Shown here in pieces: positions 11,257-12,570 of a stretch of 12,570 nucleotides of DNA. Numbering within the stretch: position 1 is the stretch's first letter; every line of letters begins with the position of its first letter. Position numbers and translations under genes: made by a program. Below the pieces are notes generated by a model, which was given only the letters and a program-made list of their open reading frames with translations, was not told the origin of the DNA and did no database searches. The stretch comes from Candidatus Peribacteraceae bacterium. Lineage in GTDB: Bacteria > Patescibacteriota > Gracilibacteria > Peribacterales > Peribacteraceae. The DNA lies in NCBI GenBank assembly GCA_013140485.1, contig JABFSS010000057.1, positions 1-12,570 of the forward strand, read 5' to 3'.

Positions 11257-12111
11257 GTGCGCCACGGCTTCCTCCTCATCGACAAACCCCTCGACTTCAC
11301 CAGTCACGATGCCGTCGCGGTCGTTCGCAAAACGTTGCCCGAGCGGGCCATCGGACATCTGGGAACGCTCGATCCCGCGGCGACGGGTCTTCTGGTGCTC
11401 GCCGTGGGCAAGAAGGCGCTCAAGGTGGTCCAGCTCTTTATGGACCTCACAAAGGAATACGAAGCCGGCGTGAAGTTCGGGCAGATCAGCACAACGTACG
11501 ATCGCGAGGGTGTGCTCCAGCAGTACGACATCGGCATGGGGTGGAATCCGCCCGAGCAGGGCGAGCTTCAACGCGTGATCAAAGACCGCTTCATCGGGAA
11601 GATCTCCCAAGTGCCGCCGTCGTATTCCGCGATCAGCATCGGTGGAGAGCGGGCGTACAGGAAGGCGAGGCAGGGCCGTGCCGTCGATCTCCCCGCGCGC
11701 GACGTGAATATCGAACAGTGCGAGATCCTCTCGTACGCGTACCCGAATCTCACGCTGCGCGTCGCCTGCGGTTCCGGCACCTACGTCCGCTCGCTCGCGC
11801 ACGACCTGGGGCAAGTTCTCCGGTGCGGTGCGTACCTCTCCGGACTCAAGCGCACCAAAGTAGGGGAGTGGTCGGTCACCTCTGCCAAAGCTCCGGACGC
11901 GGTCAACTGGACCGACGTCATCCCGCTCAAAGACGTCCTCAAACACTTCCCCCGCCGTGACCTCACCGATGGTGATCTGGAAGAACTCACGTATGGACGG
12001 AACATCGAAGCGGAAGTGGAACCCGATACCATCGGCTGGCACGACGATCTCCCTGTTGCGATCCTCGTTCCCGCACCAGACGGGACGGCGCATGCGAGGA
12101 AAGTTTTTTGA
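11257..12111 (+). CDS. truB: tRNA pseudouridine(55) synthase TruB
   Basis: TruB converts U55 of the tRNA T-loop to pseudouridine. The 284-aa protein starts (M)RHGFLLIDKPLDFTSHDAV, the normal TruB N-terminus. The catalytic motif GHLGTLDPAATGLLVL is at residues 33-48, with nucleophile Asp39. The KEYEAGVKFGQISTTYDREG segment and the GSGTYVRSLAHDLG motif are also conserved. The C-terminal region after about residue 200 is family-typical but divergent. GTG 11257 is supported by the N-terminal match and by TATGCT exactly 6 nt upstream. In many bacteria truB follows rbfA or infB; here it stands alone between orphan genes. Confidence 0.95.
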   Translation: MRHGFLLIDKPLDFTSHDAVAVVRKTLPERAIGHLGTLDPAATGLLVLAVGKKALKVVQLFMDLTKEYEAGVKFGQISTTYDREGVLQQYDIGMGWNPPEQGELQRVIKDRFIGKISQVPPSYSAISIGGERAYRKARQGRAVDLPARDVNIEQCEILSYAYPNLTLRVACGSGTYVRSLAHDLGQVLRCGAYLSGLKRTKVGEWSVTSAKAPDAVNWTDVIPLKDVLKHFPRRDLTDGDLEELTYGRNIEAEVEPDTIGWHDDLPVAILVPAPDGTAHARKVF

Positions 12112-12126
12112 CAGAGTTCATAAAAA

Positions 12127-12135
12127 TGATATTTT
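12127..12135 (+). promoter_or_regulatory. Extended -10 box of the 12142 gene
   Basis: TGATATTTT lies exactly 6 nt before ATG 12142. Confidence 0.55.
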
Positions 12136-12141
12136 CAGTTC

Positions 12142-12549
12142 ATGAATGGTGAAGTGAATTCAGTAAAGGATTACGAATGTCTGCTGGACGAGGTGAGCTT
12201 GTTGCGCGATGCGAATCTCATTGATGATGATGCTCAGGAAAGAATGTCGAATGAAATACGCATGCATTGCATGGGACGCGATCGGTATCTGTATAACGAT
12301 TTGCTCACTCTCCTCGGCTCACGTACTGAGAAAGACCGCGTCCGGTGCGATCCAGATTCTCCGGTGCATCAGCGGCTGCTATTGGAGGCGTATGTCGATT
12401 TGAACCTCTCGGAAATCCCCATGGGACTCATGAATCCGCATATGTTCAGTCAGCGGATGGAAGTAGAATGTCTTCTGCGCCAGCCAAGTAACGTGTTTGA
12501 GAGGATGATCGATTATCAGGAATGCATTGTGCAAGAAGACTCGCATTGA
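12142..12549 (+). CDS. Small soluble protein of unknown function
   Basis: A complete 135-aa protein without a recognised domain, signal peptide or TM helix. It is acidic and mostly helical, with DYECLLDEVSLLRDANLIDDDAQERMSNEIRMH at the N-terminus and QRMEVECLLRQPSNVFERMIDYQECIV at the C-terminus. It contains several Met and Cys residues but no clear metal-binding pattern. It is read from ATG 12142, supported by an extended -10 box 6 nt upstream, and ends 21 bp before the window edge. It lies 30 bp after truB but seems to have its own promoter, so a shared operon is not required. Confidence 0.7.
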   Translation: MNGEVNSVKDYECLLDEVSLLRDANLIDDDAQERMSNEIRMHCMGRDRYLYNDLLTLLGSRTEKDRVRCDPDSPVHQRLLLEAYVDLNLSEIPMGLMNPHMFSQRMEVECLLRQPSNVFERMIDYQECIVQEDSH

Positions 12550-12570
12550 GCCTGGGGCTCGGAGTTGGTA

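Noticed and set aside
11179..12093. 304-aa minus-strand ORF opposite truB
   Set aside because: It is a shadow of the GC-rich truB gene, which has all family motifs.

Overview
The window looks like bacterial chromosome from the Candidate Phyla Radiation (Patescibacteria), most likely a Peregrinibacteria-type genome. This is an inference from gene content and style, with moderate confidence. The points in favour are a TrbC/VirB2-like pilin protein, many lineage-orphan secreted or membrane proteins, almost no Shine-Dalgarno sites, and housekeeping genes (recF, ruvC, prs, truB) scattered among hypotheticals on both strands. TGA acts as a normal stop codon, so the recoded Gracilibacteria/Absconditabacteria code does not apply.

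Layout. 1-317: 3' part of a Nudix hydrolase. 390-1508: recF. 1599-2186: PH-domain-like membrane protein. 2232-2741 (-): ruvC. 2838-4439: large secreted or anchored protein of unknown function. 4452-5045 and 5115-5507: Dph6-like ATP pyrophosphatase followed by a RidA-family protein. 5504-6364 (-): DMT/EamA transporter, overlapping the RidA gene tail to tail. 6413-6488 (-): tRNA-Ile(GAU) with a 13-bp copy of its own 5' end 70 bp away. 6634-7245 (-): AT-rich orphan gene. 7287-7553: DUF2087 protein. 7645-8070 (-): secreted Ser/Ala-rich protein. 8241-9170 (-): prs. 9193-9729: PRC-barrel protein. 10026-10397 (-) and 10521-11081 (-): pilin-like and multi-span membrane proteins. 11257-12111: truB. 12142-12549: orphan soluble protein. 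The stretch from about 5050 to 7280 is visibly richer in A+T than its flanks.

Three layers of non-coding structure stand out. First, nearly every gene starts 5-9 nt after a -10 box, often an extended TGn box; in seven genes the gap is exactly 6 nt. This predicts leaderless transcription and fixes several start codons, including GTG starts for recF and truB. Second, five REP-like hairpins (one at 8194-8230, four packed into 9747-9968) share a 5' GTAG foot, a YGGMG loop and conserved flanks. Their 7-bp stems are entirely different in sequence from copy to copy yet always complementary. Third, three inverted repeats built from degenerate 8-mers (TTAATTGG/TTAATTCG type) sit at gene ends in 309-375, 1493-1550 and 2178-2240. 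They supply the stop codons of the Nudix, recF, PH-domain and ruvC genes; a related 7-mer version lies at 11106-11221.

Functionally the window mixes DNA repair (RecF, RuvC), nucleotide metabolism (PRPP synthetase, Nudix), tRNA modification (TruB) and cell-surface functions (pilin-like protein, secreted Ser/Ala-rich protein, large exported protein, PRC-barrel). Most genes appear to be their own transcription units. No transposase, integrase, CRISPR array or phage gene is visible.
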